A DNA stretch of 64,000 nt, taken from positions 1-64,000 of the forward strand of contig MABA01000015.1 of assembly GCA_002162875.1 (NCBI GenBank), read 5' to 3'. Every line of letters begins with the position of its first letter. Position 1 is the first letter of the stretch. This document shows, piece by piece, positions 1-10,252 of this stretch. Below the pieces are notes generated by a model. The model ran no database searches. It had not been told where the DNA came from and was given only the letters and a program-made list of their open reading frames with translations. The position numbers were made by a program, and so were the translations under genes. Source of the stretch: Rhodobacterales bacterium 52_120_T64 (GTDB lineage: Bacteria; Pseudomonadota; Alphaproteobacteria; Rhodobacterales; Rhodobacteraceae).

Positions 1-249
1 CGCGGAGGGCTGCTAGAAACTGTCCAACTATAAAAAACACAGCAACACTTATCGTAGCTTAGACCAACTCACTTCCTGAGCTCTACAAAACCGCGCGCAA
101 ATTGCTATTGATTGCGAGTTGCGATGCCTGCTTCCTTCAATATTAGTGCCCAAGTCTTCTGGGTATCGGTATCCGCAATTTTAAAAATTTGGAGGGTGTT
201 TTGGATTTGTTACTCTGCTAAGTTAAATCAAAAAATTGAGGTTATTGTT

Positions 250-3200
250 TTGAGCAGAGAAATCGCAAACCAAGGCAGTTTATTTACATCTGATTTACTG
301 ACTGATTCAATTCAGGAGTTCGACGAGTGGCACAACGTTTCCAGTAGTGATGTAGACCAGTTAAGAACAATATTAGAGAAAACGTTTTCGGCTTTTAAAA
401 TTGATCAAAATTGCACTGAAGCTGACACAGAAACAGAATTGATTTGGCCAGTTCTTGAAGCACTTGGTTGGACTGCTACTCTTACCCAGCAGAATCTGTC
501 ACCACGTGGTCGTGATGATGTTCCAGATGTTCTTCTTTTTGAAAGCGACGAAGTTAAAGCGCACGCAAGCAGTTTCTCTGAACAGTGGAAACGTTATGAA
601 TTTGGCCGTGCAGTTGTTGAATCCAAGCGCTGGTTACGCCCGCTTGACCGTCGTTCAGGGAGGCACGGTGAGGAAACTGCGCCATCATCACAAATGTTGC
701 GATACCTTCGTCGCATTGATGATGTTACCGAAGGAAAATTGCGTTGGGGTATCCTGACCAATGGCGCAAAATGGCGCCTATATTTTTCTGGTGCGCGTTC
801 AGTTTCAGAACAGTTTTTTGAACTTGATCTTGCCACGATACTGAATTTACCGGGGCACAATGATGGCCCGTTTGCCCTAAACGATGAAGATCGTGATCAT
901 TGGTTAAGAGTCTTCGTCCTAATTTTTCGTCGTGACGCGTTTGTACCAACTGGGGCTGACCCACGCTCATTTCACGAGAAAGCACTTGAAGTCGGTAAAT
1001 TCTACGAAAAACGTGTCTCCGAAGATTTGTCGAACAAAGTGTTTAGCGAAGTATTCCCGAACCTTGTTCGCGCCATAGTAAACGCCGCACCGGAAGCCGA
1101 TTTACAAGTAGTGCGCGAAGGTGCACTAATCCTTCTTTATCGCCTCCTTTTCATCCTTTTTGCTGAAGATCGGGACCTTTTGCCTGTCAAAGATCCTCGA
1201 TATGACGATTACGGCTTACGTGATAAAGTGCGCTTGGATGTAGGCGCACGCAAAGATCGAAACGATGTATTCTCGGATACTGCTTCCCGCTACTGGGGAG
1301 CAATGAGCGACTTATTCCGCGCCATTGATCAGGGTGACAGTTCAATCGGTCTTCCACCGTATAATGGTGGACTTTTCGATCAAGATCGCACTCCGATTTT
1401 AACGAATATTCGCATACCAGATTCAGTAATGGCGGGCGTGATTGATGCCCTATCTTTCGAGGTAACCGATGATGGTCGGAAATATATTAATTACCGTAAT
1501 CTTTCGGTTCAGCAACTTGGGTCTATTTATGAGCGACTTCTTGAATACGAAGTGAAAATCGAAGACGGCCTCGTCAATGTTAGGCCTAATATTTTCGCCC
1601 GCAAAGGATCAGGCAGTTACTACACGCCGGATGATCTTGTGCAATTAATTTTGACCGAAACACTTGAACCATTGGTTGAGGCGCGCCGTACAGCGTTCAC
1701 GGACAGGATTGCCTCGCTTGCTGAAAGCTCAAGATCAAACGACCGCAAGATAGGAAACCTGAAACGGATTGACCCTGCCACTGAAATTCTTGAATTGAAA
1801 GTCTGTGACCCCGCCATGGGGTCTGGTCACTTCCTTGTCAGTCTTGTCGATTATTTGGCCGATCAGGTGATTACCGCCATGGCAGAGGCCGAATTGAGTG
1901 TCCCCGAAGAATGGGGAGATTATATCTCGCCTTTGGCAGAGCGGATTGAAACTATTCGCAATACCATTCTGGACAATGCAGAAGCACGAAACTGGACTAT
2001 CGACGAAGAACAACTCGACGACCGGCACATTATCCGCCGTATGGTGCTGAAACGTTGTATCTACGGTGTGGATAAAAACTCCATGGCAGTTGAGTTGGCG
2101 AAGGTGGCGCTGTGGTTGCACACATTTACAGTGGGCGCACCGCTTTCCTTCCTTGATCATCACCTGCGGTGTGGTGACAGTCTGTTTGGATCTTGGGTTC
2201 GTTCTGGCGTGGATAAGGCTAAGGCTTACGGTAGCCCGCTCCTCCTGCATGAGCCAATAAAAACTGCGCTGCTGGCCGCGACTAAAATGCAGATCGTTGA
2301 GAACCTGACTGATGCGGAAATTGCCGAAGCGCACCGTTCAGCAGATTTATTTGGGCAGATAGAGGAGGAGGTCGCGCCGCTCGATGCGCTTCTATCTTTG
2401 ATTCACGCTCTTGACTGGCAGAACATAAGAGACAAACCCAGTAAAGATGCCGTGAAAATTTTCTTTGATGGTCAGTTTGGTGATCCACTCGCGATTGCTA
2501 TGGGTCGTGCCGAGCCGGATACTCGACGAGATGAAGGGAAACGTTTTCATGAAATTCTGATTGTTTGTCGTGAATTGATTGAAGAGGAGCGGTTCCTTAA
2601 TTGGCAAGTTACATTCCCCGGCATTTGGACCGACTGGGAGGGGGACGAACTAACCGGCGGGTTTGATGCCGTGGTGGGCAATCCGCCATGGGACAAGATG
2701 AAGCTGCAGCAGGTTGAATGGTTTGCTGAGCGTCGCCCCGAAATAGCTTTGGCGCAACGTGCCTCTGATCGAAAACGAATGGTCAAAGCCCTTGAAGATG
2801 CTGCTGACCCACTTTCTGACGACTTTCAAAAAGCTTCGGAACGAGCGATTTCGGGCACGAGAATGGCACGCAAGGGAGGTGATTTCCCTCTCCTTTCTGG
2901 CGGTGACATCAATCTGTATTCGCTTTTTGTTGAGCGAGCTATGACCGTGGTAAAGCACGACGGATTGATAGGTTTGCTGGTACCCTCAGGAATTGCATCA
3001 GATAAAACCTCTTCAAAATTCTTCAAAGGCGTATCTACTGGTGACAGACTTAAAGTCCTTTACGATTTTGAGAACAAAAAAGTGTTTTTTCCCGACGTTC
3101 ACGCATCTTTCAAATTTTGCATTTTTGTAGCCAGTCCTTCAGTATTATCGGAATCTGCTCAATGTGCGTGTTACCTACACGATGTCTCTGAGCTTGCCGA

Positions 3201-4332
3201 TCCTGATAAACATTTTGCTCTTAGCGCGGAGGATTTCGCTCGAGTAAATCCCAACACCGGAACCGCGCCGATTTTTAGAACACGACGTGACGCGGATTTG
3301 ACAACTGCTATCTACACGCGCGCACCAATACTTGTTGACCGTTCAACGGGTAACGAGGTTAGAACATGGCCGGTAAAATACTCGACAATGTTCCATATGA
3401 CCAACGATTCCAGTTTGTTTCGAACGAGGCGAGAACTTGAAGAACAAGAAGGCGCCTACCCAACAGGTGGTAACGTCTTCGGCAGTGCTTCTGGAGATTG
3501 GGTGCCGCTTTATGTCGGGCGTATGATTCATCAGTTCGACCACCGTGCTTCGTCGGTAGAAGTCAATGAGGCTAACTTGCACAATGCAGCGCTCAGCGGT
3601 GCAATTAGCGAAGAGAATAAGGCTGATCCAAGTTTTGTTCCTACGCCTCAATATTGGGTACAATCAAACGAGACCAATTTGCCTGAAGCCACCGATTGGG
3701 TAATATCGTTTCGAGATATCGCGCGAGCCACTGACGCTAGAACCATAATTGCTTCGGCAGCACCAAATGTGGGCTTTGGGAATAAAGCGCCTCTTTTATT
3801 TCCCACAGATGTACCCAAATACAAGCGGTACGGTGCCATAATGTTAGCCAACATGAATGCCCTTGTTTTTGATTTTGTTGCGAGATCAAAAGTGCACAGC
3901 ACAAGCGTTAATTGGTTCATAGTTGAGCAGCTCCCCGTCATACCTCTGGAGCAATTCGATCAAACCAAATTTGGCCCCAAAACCGCCGCGGAAATCGTCA
4001 GCAAAATCGCGCTTGAACTCACCTACACCGCTCATAATATGGCTCCATTCGCTAAAGACATGGGCTATGTGGATGAAGCCGGTGAAGTTAACCCACCTTT
4101 CATCTGGGATGAGGAGCGCCGCCTGATCTTGCGTGCAAAATTGGATGCAGTTTTCTTCCACCTCTATGGCATTACTGACCGCGATGATGTCCGCTACATT
4201 TACTCAACATTCCCAATCGTTGAACGTGAAGAAAAAGCAAAATACGATGATGTCTACCGTTCTTGCGAACTATGCCTCGCCTACATGAACGCCCTCGCGG
4301 CAGGAAATCCCGATGTGGAGGTAGTGACATGA
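250..4332 (+). CDS. Type IIG restriction enzyme / adenine DNA methyltransferase
   Basis: A single-chain restriction-modification protein of about 1360 residues that should both cut and N6-adenine-methylate DNA. Near the N-terminus a PD-(D/E)XK-type nuclease pattern is visible: VPDVLLF at residues 91-97, then VVESKRW at 122-128. The methyltransferase core has motif I (VCDPAMGSGHF, about residue 517) and motif IV NPPW (about 809). The C-terminal ~450 residues are probably the target-recognition part. The reading frame is open from a TTG at 112, but the first 46 residues look non-coding; TTG at 250 preceded by TTGAGG is the better start. The gene overlaps the next one by ATGA, so it is the first gene of a three-gene defence operon. 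The size and domain order fit the Eco57I/MmeI-like or class I 'Eco57I' group. Stand-alone function is inferred; specificity cannot be read. Confidence 0.85.
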   Translation: MSREIANQGSLFTSDLLTDSIQEFDEWHNVSSSDVDQLRTILEKTFSAFKIDQNCTEADTETELIWPVLEALGWTATLTQQNLSPRGRDDVPDVLLFESDEVKAHASSFSEQWKRYEFGRAVVESKRWLRPLDRRSGRHGEETAPSSQMLRYLRRIDDVTEGKLRWGILTNGAKWRLYFSGARSVSEQFFELDLATILNLPGHNDGPFALNDEDRDHWLRVFVLIFRRDAFVPTGADPRSFHEKALEVGKFYEKRVSEDLSNKVFSEVFPNLVRAIVNAAPEADLQVVREGALILLYRLLFILFAEDRDLLPVKDPRYDDYGLRDKVRLDVGARKDRNDVFSDTASRYWGAMSDLFRAIDQGDSSIGLPPYNGGLFDQDRTPILTNIRIPDSVMAGVIDALSFEVTDDGRKYINYRNLSVQQLGSIYERLLEYEVKIEDGLVNVRPNIFARKGSGSYYTPDDLVQLILTETLEPLVEARRTAFTDRIASLAESSRSNDRKIGNLKRIDPATEILELKVCDPAMGSGHFLVSLVDYLADQVITAMAEAELSVPEEWGDYISPLAERIETIRNTILDNAEARNWTIDEEQLDDRHIIRRMVLKRCIYGVDKNSMAVELAKVALWLHTFTVGAPLSFLDHHLRCGDSLFGSWVRSGVDKAKAYGSPLLLHEPIKTALLAATKMQIVENLTDAEIAEAHRSADLFGQIEEEVAPLDALLSLIHALDWQNIRDKPSKDAVKIFFDGQFGDPLAIAMGRAEPDTRRDEGKRFHEILIVCRELIEEERFLNWQVTFPGIWTDWEGDELTGGFDAVVGNPPWDKMKLQQVEWFAERRPEIALAQRASDRKRMVKALEDAADPLSDDFQKASERAISGTRMARKGGDFPLLSGGDINLYSLFVERAMTVVKHDGLIGLLVPSGIASDKTSSKFFKGVSTGDRLKVLYDFENKKVFFPDVHASFKFCIFVASPSVLSESAQCACYLHDVSELADPDKHFALSAEDFARVNPNTGTAPIFRTRRDADLTTAIYTRAPILVDRSTGNEVRTWPVKYSTMFHMTNDSSLFRTRRELEEQEGAYPTGGNVFGSASGDWVPLYVGRMIHQFDHRASSVEVNEANLHNAALSGAISEENKADPSFVPTPQYWVQSNETNLPEATDWVISFRDIARATDARTIIASAAPNVGFGNKAPLLFPTDVPKYKRYGAIMLANMNALVFDFVARSKVHSTSVNWFIVEQLPVIPLEQFDQTKFGPKTAAEIVSKIALELTYTAHNMAPFAKDMGYVDEAGEVNPPFIWDEERRLILRAKLDAVFFHLYGITDRDDVRYIYSTFPIVEREEKAKYDDVYRSCELCLAYMNALAAGNPDVEVVT

Positions 4333-6374
4333 AACTAAGTCGCGTTAAGATAATGAATTTCCGTCTTTTACAAAATGTAGAACTAGCTCTCGAAAACCAA
4401 ACAACAGTGGTTGTTGGACGAAACAACAGCGGAAAAACTTCCCTTTCTGAAATTATCCGTAGGTTTGCATCGGACAAAAATCCCGCATTCAAGATTCAAG
4501 ATTTTTCCATTGACTGCTATGATGACTTTTGCGCCGCTTTGAAGGCGAAGAACGAAGGCAAGCAAGAGGACGAAATCAGACAGTTTCTGCCAAAAATCGA
4601 ACTGCGTATGTACTTTCAGTACGACCCCAATATCCCTCAATTAGGACCGTTGGGAGAGTTCGTTGTTGACCTCGATATGGATTGCAACGAAGCGCTTGTA
4701 GTTATGTGCTTTGAGCTTCAAAATGGGGCAATCAGCCGGTTTTTTGAAGCTCTTCCCGAAGGCGATCTAAATGAATCAAGCAAAATGGATTTCTTTCGTG
4801 AATTAGCTGAGCGTATTCCAAAATTGTTCACGATAAATGTTTGGGCAGAAGACCCCAACGATCCAGAAAACCGGAAGGAAAGCACGCAGGCCGCCGTGAA
4901 GGCTCTTCTAAAAACAGGATTTATCAACGCTCAAAGAGGTTTAGATGATGAAACCACACGAGAAAGCGATGTATTAGCCAAAATTCTTGAAACACTTTTT
5001 ACGACAGCGTCGCTAGAAACTGCAGATGATAACGAGAAAAAAATTGCTATCCAGCTCGAAGAAGCAGTTCAGGGGATTCAAGATAGTATTGATGGCGATT
5101 TCCAAGATCAGTTGAAGCAGTTGCTGCCAACTCTGCAAACGTTGGGATATCCCGGATTGGGCGGATCAGAACTGACAACTGAAACAACGCTAGATGTGCA
5201 ACGCCTGCTGAAAAACCATACAAAAGTACGGTATGAAGGACATAATGGGATAAAATTGCCGGAGTCATACAACGGTCTTGGAATGCGGAATCTGATTTTT
5301 ATTTTGTTGCAAGTGCATGGGTTTTTCCGCGAATTCCGAGCACAAAGCCCAGTCCCGGGATTGCACTTGGTATTTATTGAAGAACCCGAAGCGCATCTTC
5401 ACCCACAAATGCAAGAAGTGTTTATTCGCCAACTTGGTGAGATTGTAGCAAAGCTGAATGCTGCGCACGGCAATGATCCAGATTGGCCCGTTCAATTCAT
5501 TGTTTCAACACACTCACCACATATCGCAAATGAAGCAACATTTGAATCTATCCGATATTTTCTACCTTCGAAAGTTGAGGAAAAAAGCGATGTTTGGAAA
5601 ACAAGAATAAAGGATTTAAATCGATGGTTCGCTGAAATTGACCCAGAAAGCAAAGAACCAATAATCGACCCAGGTGACAAAAAATTTCTTCACCAGTATT
5701 TGACGCTCACTCGATGTGATTTGTTCTTTGCGGACAAGATAATCTTGATCGAAGGAACCAGTGAACGAATGATATTGCCTGTCATGATCCAAAAGCATGA
5801 CGAATTCAATCCAGATGCCCCAAAACTCCGAAGCCAGTATTTGACAACAATGGAAGTCGGCGGCGCATATGCTCACAAATTTTTTAAGCTTCTGAATTTC
5901 TTGGAACTACAAAGCCTAGTTATTACCGACCTTGATGCGGTTGAGGAAACAGGTGGAAAAAGCTGCTTGGTTCATAATGCAACTGCTACAAGTAACGCAT
6001 GCATAAATACATGGTTTGACAAAAAAGACTGTGAGCCAGCAAAGTTGATTAATAAATCAGCGGATGAACGCTCTAACGGCCTTCTCTATCTAACGTACCA
6101 ATGCCCAGAAGAAGAAAATGGGCCATGTGGGCGAACCTTCGAGGACGCCTTCTTACTAGCTAATTCAGATAAATTCAGCATTGCTGGTGATGCGCCAGAC
6201 AAAATGGCTGAAGATGCTTTCAAAAAAGCAAAACGTTTCAAAAAAACTGAGTTCGCTTTGAAGTATGCTATAGATGACACTGATTGGGTGGTGCCTTCTT
6301 ATATTGCAAATGGTTTAAAATGGCTCGCTATCGATTACGTCGTGCCCGATGTCGTGGAAGGCGCTGATGACTGA
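4329..6374 (+). CDS. OLD-family ATP-dependent endonuclease, GajA-like
   Basis: 681 residues: an N-terminal ABC/SMC-like ATPase and a C-terminal TOPRIM nuclease. Walker A is GRNNSGKT (residues 30-37); Walker B is FIEEPEAHLHP (about 346-357), followed by the H-loop-like STHSPHIA. The TOPRIM glutamate is in ILIEGTSE (about 471) and its aspartates in ITDLDA (about 531). The ATG overlaps the upstream stop as ATGA, which argues against a further-upstream start. A UvrD helicase gene follows directly with overlap. OLD nuclease plus adjacent UvrD-like helicase defines class 2 OLD proteins and the Gabija GajA/GajB pair. It is about 100 residues longer than the usual GajA. The association with a type IIG enzyme in the same operon is unusual for Gabija. 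Confidence 0.88.
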   Translation: MKLSRVKIMNFRLLQNVELALENQTTVVVGRNNSGKTSLSEIIRRFASDKNPAFKIQDFSIDCYDDFCAALKAKNEGKQEDEIRQFLPKIELRMYFQYDPNIPQLGPLGEFVVDLDMDCNEALVVMCFELQNGAISRFFEALPEGDLNESSKMDFFRELAERIPKLFTINVWAEDPNDPENRKESTQAAVKALLKTGFINAQRGLDDETTRESDVLAKILETLFTTASLETADDNEKKIAIQLEEAVQGIQDSIDGDFQDQLKQLLPTLQTLGYPGLGGSELTTETTLDVQRLLKNHTKVRYEGHNGIKLPESYNGLGMRNLIFILLQVHGFFREFRAQSPVPGLHLVFIEEPEAHLHPQMQEVFIRQLGEIVAKLNAAHGNDPDWPVQFIVSTHSPHIANEATFESIRYFLPSKVEEKSDVWKTRIKDLNRWFAEIDPESKEPIIDPGDKKFLHQYLTLTRCDLFFADKIILIEGTSERMILPVMIQKHDEFNPDAPKLRSQYLTTMEVGGAYAHKFFKLLNFLELQSLVITDLDAVEETGGKSCLVHNATATSNACINTWFDKKDCEPAKLINKSADERSNGLLYLTYQCPEEENGPCGRTFEDAFLLANSDKFSIAGDAPDKMAEDAFKKAKRFKKTEFALKYAIDDTDWVVPSYIANGLKWLAIDYVVPDVVEGADD

Positions 6375-8106
6375 TATTCTAGCAGTTTCTCCCGCAGAAA
6401 AAGAGGGCATTCGAGCGCTGTCCGAAATAGAGAAATGCATTGCCAACAAACGATGCTTTAGGTTGGAGGCTGGAGCCGGTGCCGGAAAAACTTATTCTCT
6501 GGTAAAGACGCTTGAGCATTTGATCGAGCTGGAAGGTCGGCGCATGCCGAGGCTTAATCAAAGGATTGCATGTATTACATTTACAAACGTTGCCCAAAAA
6601 GAAATTGAAGCTCAAATTGATAAGAATCCTCTTATTCACTGCGATACTATTCACGGATTTTGCTGGTCTATTATTTCTGGATATCAATCTCAGTTACGTT
6701 CAATTCTACCCGAACTGGGTGCTTGGAAAGAACGTCTTGAAGAAACGGGAGGCGCAGGTTCGCGAAGGGTTGAATATACTCTTGGATATCGGCGTGTTTC
6801 GGACGATGCTATTTCATTGCATCACGATGATATTTTGCCGTTGAAAATTGAATTACTCAAGTTTCAGAAATTCAGAAACATTTTCAGACATCTTTATCCA
6901 ATAATCCTTATTGACGAATATCAGGATACAAATAGCGATTGGATAGAGGCGATAAAGGAACAATACCTTGATAAAGAAGACCCGCCGTTGTTTGGTTTTT
7001 TTGGTGACCACTGGCAAAAAATATACGGCAAGGGATGCGGCGAATTAATTCACCCTGCCATCAAAGAAATTGGGAAAGGTGCAAACTTTCGGTCAGTTTC
7101 CACAATTGTTGATTGCCTTAATCGAATGCGTCCAGAGTTAGAACAATTTGTCGAAGATCCAGAAAAACCCGGTGAAATTCATGTGTTTCACACTAACAAT
7201 TGGAATGGGGCACGATTAACGGGTGCACATTACGGGGGAGACCTTCCTGATGATGAAGCTTCTTTAGCGCTGTCTAACGTAAAAAATAAACTGCTAGAAC
7301 AAGGATGGGATTTTTCAGCTGGTACAACCAAAATACTTATGCTTACACACAGAGCATTGGGTAAGCAGCAGGGATATAGCAGCTTGCCATCTTTGTTTAG
7401 ATATAACGATTCATTCACAAAGAAAGAAAACGCGCATATCGCCTTTTTTGTGGATCATTTAGAACCTGCTTGTCAGGCTTTTAGTGACAAGAAATTCGGT
7501 GCCATGTTTCTAGCGCTAGGTATAAAAGGCAAATATATTTCTAAACTTAGTGACAAAAAAAGCTGGTCGCAGTCTATGACACGTTTGAATGAATTAAGGA
7601 ATTCTGGGACTGTAGCGGAAGTCATTAAACACTTAAGGGAAACAAAAAATCCGCCCCTTCCAGATTCGGTTGAGAAGGTTGAAACAAAACTATCAGGTTT
7701 TGATTTTGAAAGTGGCGAGGATTTGCCTCGAGCCTTAGACGAACTTAAGAAACTGCATGATGTGAAATATCAAGAAATAGTATCTCTCGCTAACTATTTG
7801 GATGGCCATTCACCGTTCGAAACAAAACATGGTGTTAAAGGTGCGCAATTTGAGAATGTTTTGGTAATTTTGGGACGCGGTTGGAACCAATACAATTTCA
7901 ACGAAATGCTTGAATGGGCCGGAACTGGAAATGTGCCCGCGGGAAAAACAAACAAATATGAAAACAATCGAAATCTTTTTTACGTCGCGTGCTCTAGGCC
8001 AAAAAAACGATTGGCACTTCTCTTCACTCAAGAGCTTTCAGTGAGTGCAAAGCAAACGGTAAGCGCGTGGTTCGGAGCAGAGAACGTTTCAGCCATTGAA
8101 ATTTAG
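6367..8106 (+). CDS. UvrD/PcrA-like superfamily 1 helicase, GajB-like
   Basis: 579 residues. SF1A helicase motifs are present: Walker A GAGAGKT (about residues 35-42), motif II IDEYQDT (about 181), motif III FGFFGDHWQKIYG, motif IV region ANFRS, a motif V-like KHGVKGAQFENV, and motif VI NLFYVACSRPKKRL near the C-terminus. The start ATG lies inside the 3' end of the OLD gene (8-bp overlap), so the two are probably translationally coupled and act as partners. In Gabija, GajB is a DNA helicase/ATPase that binds the GajA tetramer; that role is inferred here. It is shorter than true UvrD (about 720), which fits GajB rather than a repair helicase. Confidence 0.88.
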   Translation: MTDILAVSPAEKEGIRALSEIEKCIANKRCFRLEAGAGAGKTYSLVKTLEHLIELEGRRMPRLNQRIACITFTNVAQKEIEAQIDKNPLIHCDTIHGFCWSIISGYQSQLRSILPELGAWKERLEETGGAGSRRVEYTLGYRRVSDDAISLHHDDILPLKIELLKFQKFRNIFRHLYPIILIDEYQDTNSDWIEAIKEQYLDKEDPPLFGFFGDHWQKIYGKGCGELIHPAIKEIGKGANFRSVSTIVDCLNRMRPELEQFVEDPEKPGEIHVFHTNNWNGARLTGAHYGGDLPDDEASLALSNVKNKLLEQGWDFSAGTTKILMLTHRALGKQQGYSSLPSLFRYNDSFTKKENAHIAFFVDHLEPACQAFSDKKFGAMFLALGIKGKYISKLSDKKSWSQSMTRLNELRNSGTVAEVIKHLRETKNPPLPDSVEKVETKLSGFDFESGEDLPRALDELKKLHDVKYQEIVSLANYLDGHSPFETKHGVKGAQFENVLVILGRGWNQYNFNEMLEWAGTGNVPAGKTNKYENNRNLFYVACSRPKKRLALLFTQELSVSAKQTVSAWFGAENVSAIEI

Positions 8107-8329
8107 CGGTTGTAAGAAAGTCACCGTTTTTGCGTTAAATCACTTAATCAACTCCTTAATTTGCCCATCTAATACGACGGTTTTCTCTGGGGGAGATGGT
8201 AGTGTTCAGGTTTCAAAAAGTTTGGTCCCCGCAGTATTGTGCCTAGTAGACTTTACGTCCGTTGCTTGCTAAACGGCCATTTCTGCAACTTTATGCAAAC
8301 TCAAAACTTAGAAAGATGGTGAAAACCAC

Positions 8330-8536
8330 ATGCAAGTTTCTGTTCGTGATAACAACGTCGATCAAGCACTTCGCGTGCTGAAAAAGAAACTTCAGCGTGA
8401 GGGCGTTTTTCGTGAAATGAAGCTCAAGCAACATTTTGAAAAGCCCTCCGAGAAGAAAGCCCGTAATAAAGCCGAAGCAATTAGTCGCTCGCGTAAATTG
8501 GCTCGCAAGAAATTGGAACGTGAGAACGGCCTTTAG
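8330..8536 (+). CDS. rpsU: Small ribosomal subunit protein bS21
   Basis: 68 residues, the normal length of bS21. The family core (MQVSVRDNN at the start, [14 protein letters not shown], then a basic C-terminal tail rich in RKLARKK) is intact. bS21 sits near the anti-Shine-Dalgarno end of 16S rRNA and helps start translation of particular mRNAs. It stands alone 220 bp after the Gabija-like helicase gene. Alphaproteobacteria normally have rpsU on the chromosome, so this is either an extra copy or the sole copy on a chromid. The sequence is slightly diverged from the commonest alphaproteobacterial form (for example [11 protein letters not shown]), compatible with a second copy. Confidence 0.93.
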   Translation: MQVSVRDNNVDQALRVLKKKLQREGVFREMKLKQHFEKPSEKKARNKAEAISRSRKLARKKLERENGL

Positions 8537-8579
8537 GGTTGCCACACTGAACAATTACGTTGAACAGGCGGGGCAACCC
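8536..8579 (+). terminator. Hairpin after rpsU
   Basis: GGGTTGCC beginning at the rpsU stop pairs with GGCAACCC 28 nt downstream. There is no clear T tract, so it may be a processing/stability hairpin rather than an intrinsic terminator. Confidence 0.45.
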
Positions 8580-8919
8580 GCTTCTTAACCCACCGTGGCT
8601 CGCCGACGGGGGGGTGTTTTGACCAAATAGGTAACGCCGCGTGGCTTTAAAACCGCCCGATGTGCAAAGCTGCTCTGCATTTGTGCCTCATCGGGCAAAT
8701 GGGCTAAGTGGCAAGGGTCGGGCTCAAATCGGCCTTTAGCCGCGACGCGACGCACACAGGTTACGAGATTCTGCAACGAACACCACTTTCCGCCCTAAGT
8801 TAACAGGTCCTCTTTCGGCCCAAACCAGACCTTAACACGCGTATTCGTTGCTGCACCGCAGCTTCTAAAAGAAGTCGTCTGCGCATCACAATTTCCAATC
8901 TAGGGGCGGTGGCGTTCGG
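8580..8919. other. 340-bp gap without recognised genes
   Basis: No convincing reading frame or regulatory motif was found between rpsU and the convergent minus-strand gene. A run of seven G lies near 8610. Confidence 0.5.
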
Positions 8920-9699
8920 TTAGGGTGTTATTTTCCAAAAGGCGAGAACTTCGCGAACTTCATCACGAGGATAATACGGCCCCGCTGAAGCCAAATCATC
9001 ACGAATTGCAGACTTTCTCCGGTTGGCAGCATCCTTAATCCGATCCGAGAACTTGGTAGTTCCAAGCGGAAGCGAAGCCTGGCTTGGCTTGGGCCAGCTC
9101 TCCGGGTAGGCATCCCAATTTGTCCATTGTGAAACTTGTTTGGCAACGTCGTTTAACTCTTCATGTTCACAAGACCAGCCGTAGAGATGTAGCGCACAAA
9201 CACGCAGCATCATTTTTACTTCGACCATGACGTCGGTAAATGCCTTCAGTGGGGTGGGGAGAAGTACCATGTTGGCAACACAGGAATAGAAGCGGCGATC
9301 CTGAACCACCATATTGCTGACTTGGTAAGCTGCATCATCCATGCTCCAGATATGGCAACATGACCAATTCGGGCGCTCGTTGGCACGAAGTCCCAAGGCC
9401 AGTGTCAATGCCTTGTTCGCATACAAGTTTCCTTCGGACTTATGGACGCTGACACCAGTCTGACGGTTGCGATTCATCTGTGGCTCAGACCAGTTCGCTT
9501 TGTAGAACAGAGCACGTCGTGCGTGTTCGGGGAACCAGACGGGAAGATACTCGAATGTCTTGGGGTCGACCCATCTCGCTGTGCGCTCAATCAGCCTCAT
9601 GACATCGGTGAGGCTGAGTTCACGGCGTAGAGCTTCGAGACCGTCTGGCAACACATCTATGCTGGTAACTTTTTCGTCCAAGATCCTAGTCCCTCTCAC
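8920..9699 (-). CDS. Conserved hypothetical protein with an HNH-like pattern
   Basis: 259 residues, GTG start, weak ribosome site. I do not recognise a named family. The middle carries NWSCCHIW, then about 20 residues later FYSCVANMVLLPTPLKAFTD. A Cys-His-Ile-Trp followed by Asn in a hydrophobic N-x-V-L-L-P context resembles the His and Asn of degenerate HNH-type nuclease domains, but the third His and zinc cysteines are not evident. No signal peptide or membrane segment. It stands alone, converging on the rpsU/defence operon, which is compatible with a defence or DNA-processing role but does not show it. Confidence 0.6.
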   Translation of the reverse strand: MRGTRILDEKVTSIDVLPDGLEALRRELSLTDVMRLIERTARWVDPKTFEYLPVWFPEHARRALFYKANWSEPQMNRNRQTGVSVHKSEGNLYANKALTLALGLRANERPNWSCCHIWSMDDAAYQVSNMVVQDRRFYSCVANMVLLPTPLKAFTDVMVEVKMMLRVCALHLYGWSCEHEELNDVAKQVSQWTNWDAYPESWPKPSQASLPLGTTKFSDRIKDAANRRKSAIRDDLASAGPYYPRDEVREVLAFWKITP

Positions 9700-10252
9700 T
9701 CAAGTAAGTTCAGCTGGCGGCAATATTTGACGACCGTCCTTTGTCAATACACCTAACCGAAGGACCAAAGCGCGTCACCTGTTAACCACCCGATGCGGGA
9801 GGACATTTTGTTGAACTAGACAAGGATGTCTCTTGAATTGGAAAGGCACGTTGCACGTATGGCTGGTGCCGCGACCGCTTCACCATACAGTTCAATCAAG
9901 TCAGAATCGTTCTCGTCAGGCCAAGTCGACGGGTCACCCAAATGGAGCGTGCAGGTTCTCAACATGTTTTCCACATGCTCAAGTTCGGTATACTTTTTTA
10001 ACCATTTCCTAGACCTGGCATCCTAGACGGTAAAAAGATAGATTCGCGTAATGTTGCTCCTTTACCATAAGGTACGCAATAGGCACGAGAGACGACCTCA
10101 CAGGAAATCTGATGGCAATAGACGTTTTTCGATCGATTAAATGGGAGCAGGCAAGCACAGCCCTTTTCGGTCAATGGCCAGTTAGACTACGCCGCGTTGC
10201 AGCTTCTGCAATCCTAACATTGGCGGCGACCGCATCCATGCGACCGCAGACA
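9700..10252. other. Gap of ~550 bp, nothing convincing
   Basis: Only short, overlapping, low-quality frames are present. One plus-strand frame at 10112-10345 has an AGGAA upstream of its ATG but overlaps the better minus-strand ORF at 10253 and has unconvincing composition. Confidence 0.4.

Noticed and set aside
112-249. N-terminal extension of the type IIG gene from TTG 112
   Set aside because: Hydrophobic, tryptophan-rich residues unlike the family, and a better ribosome site precedes TTG 250.
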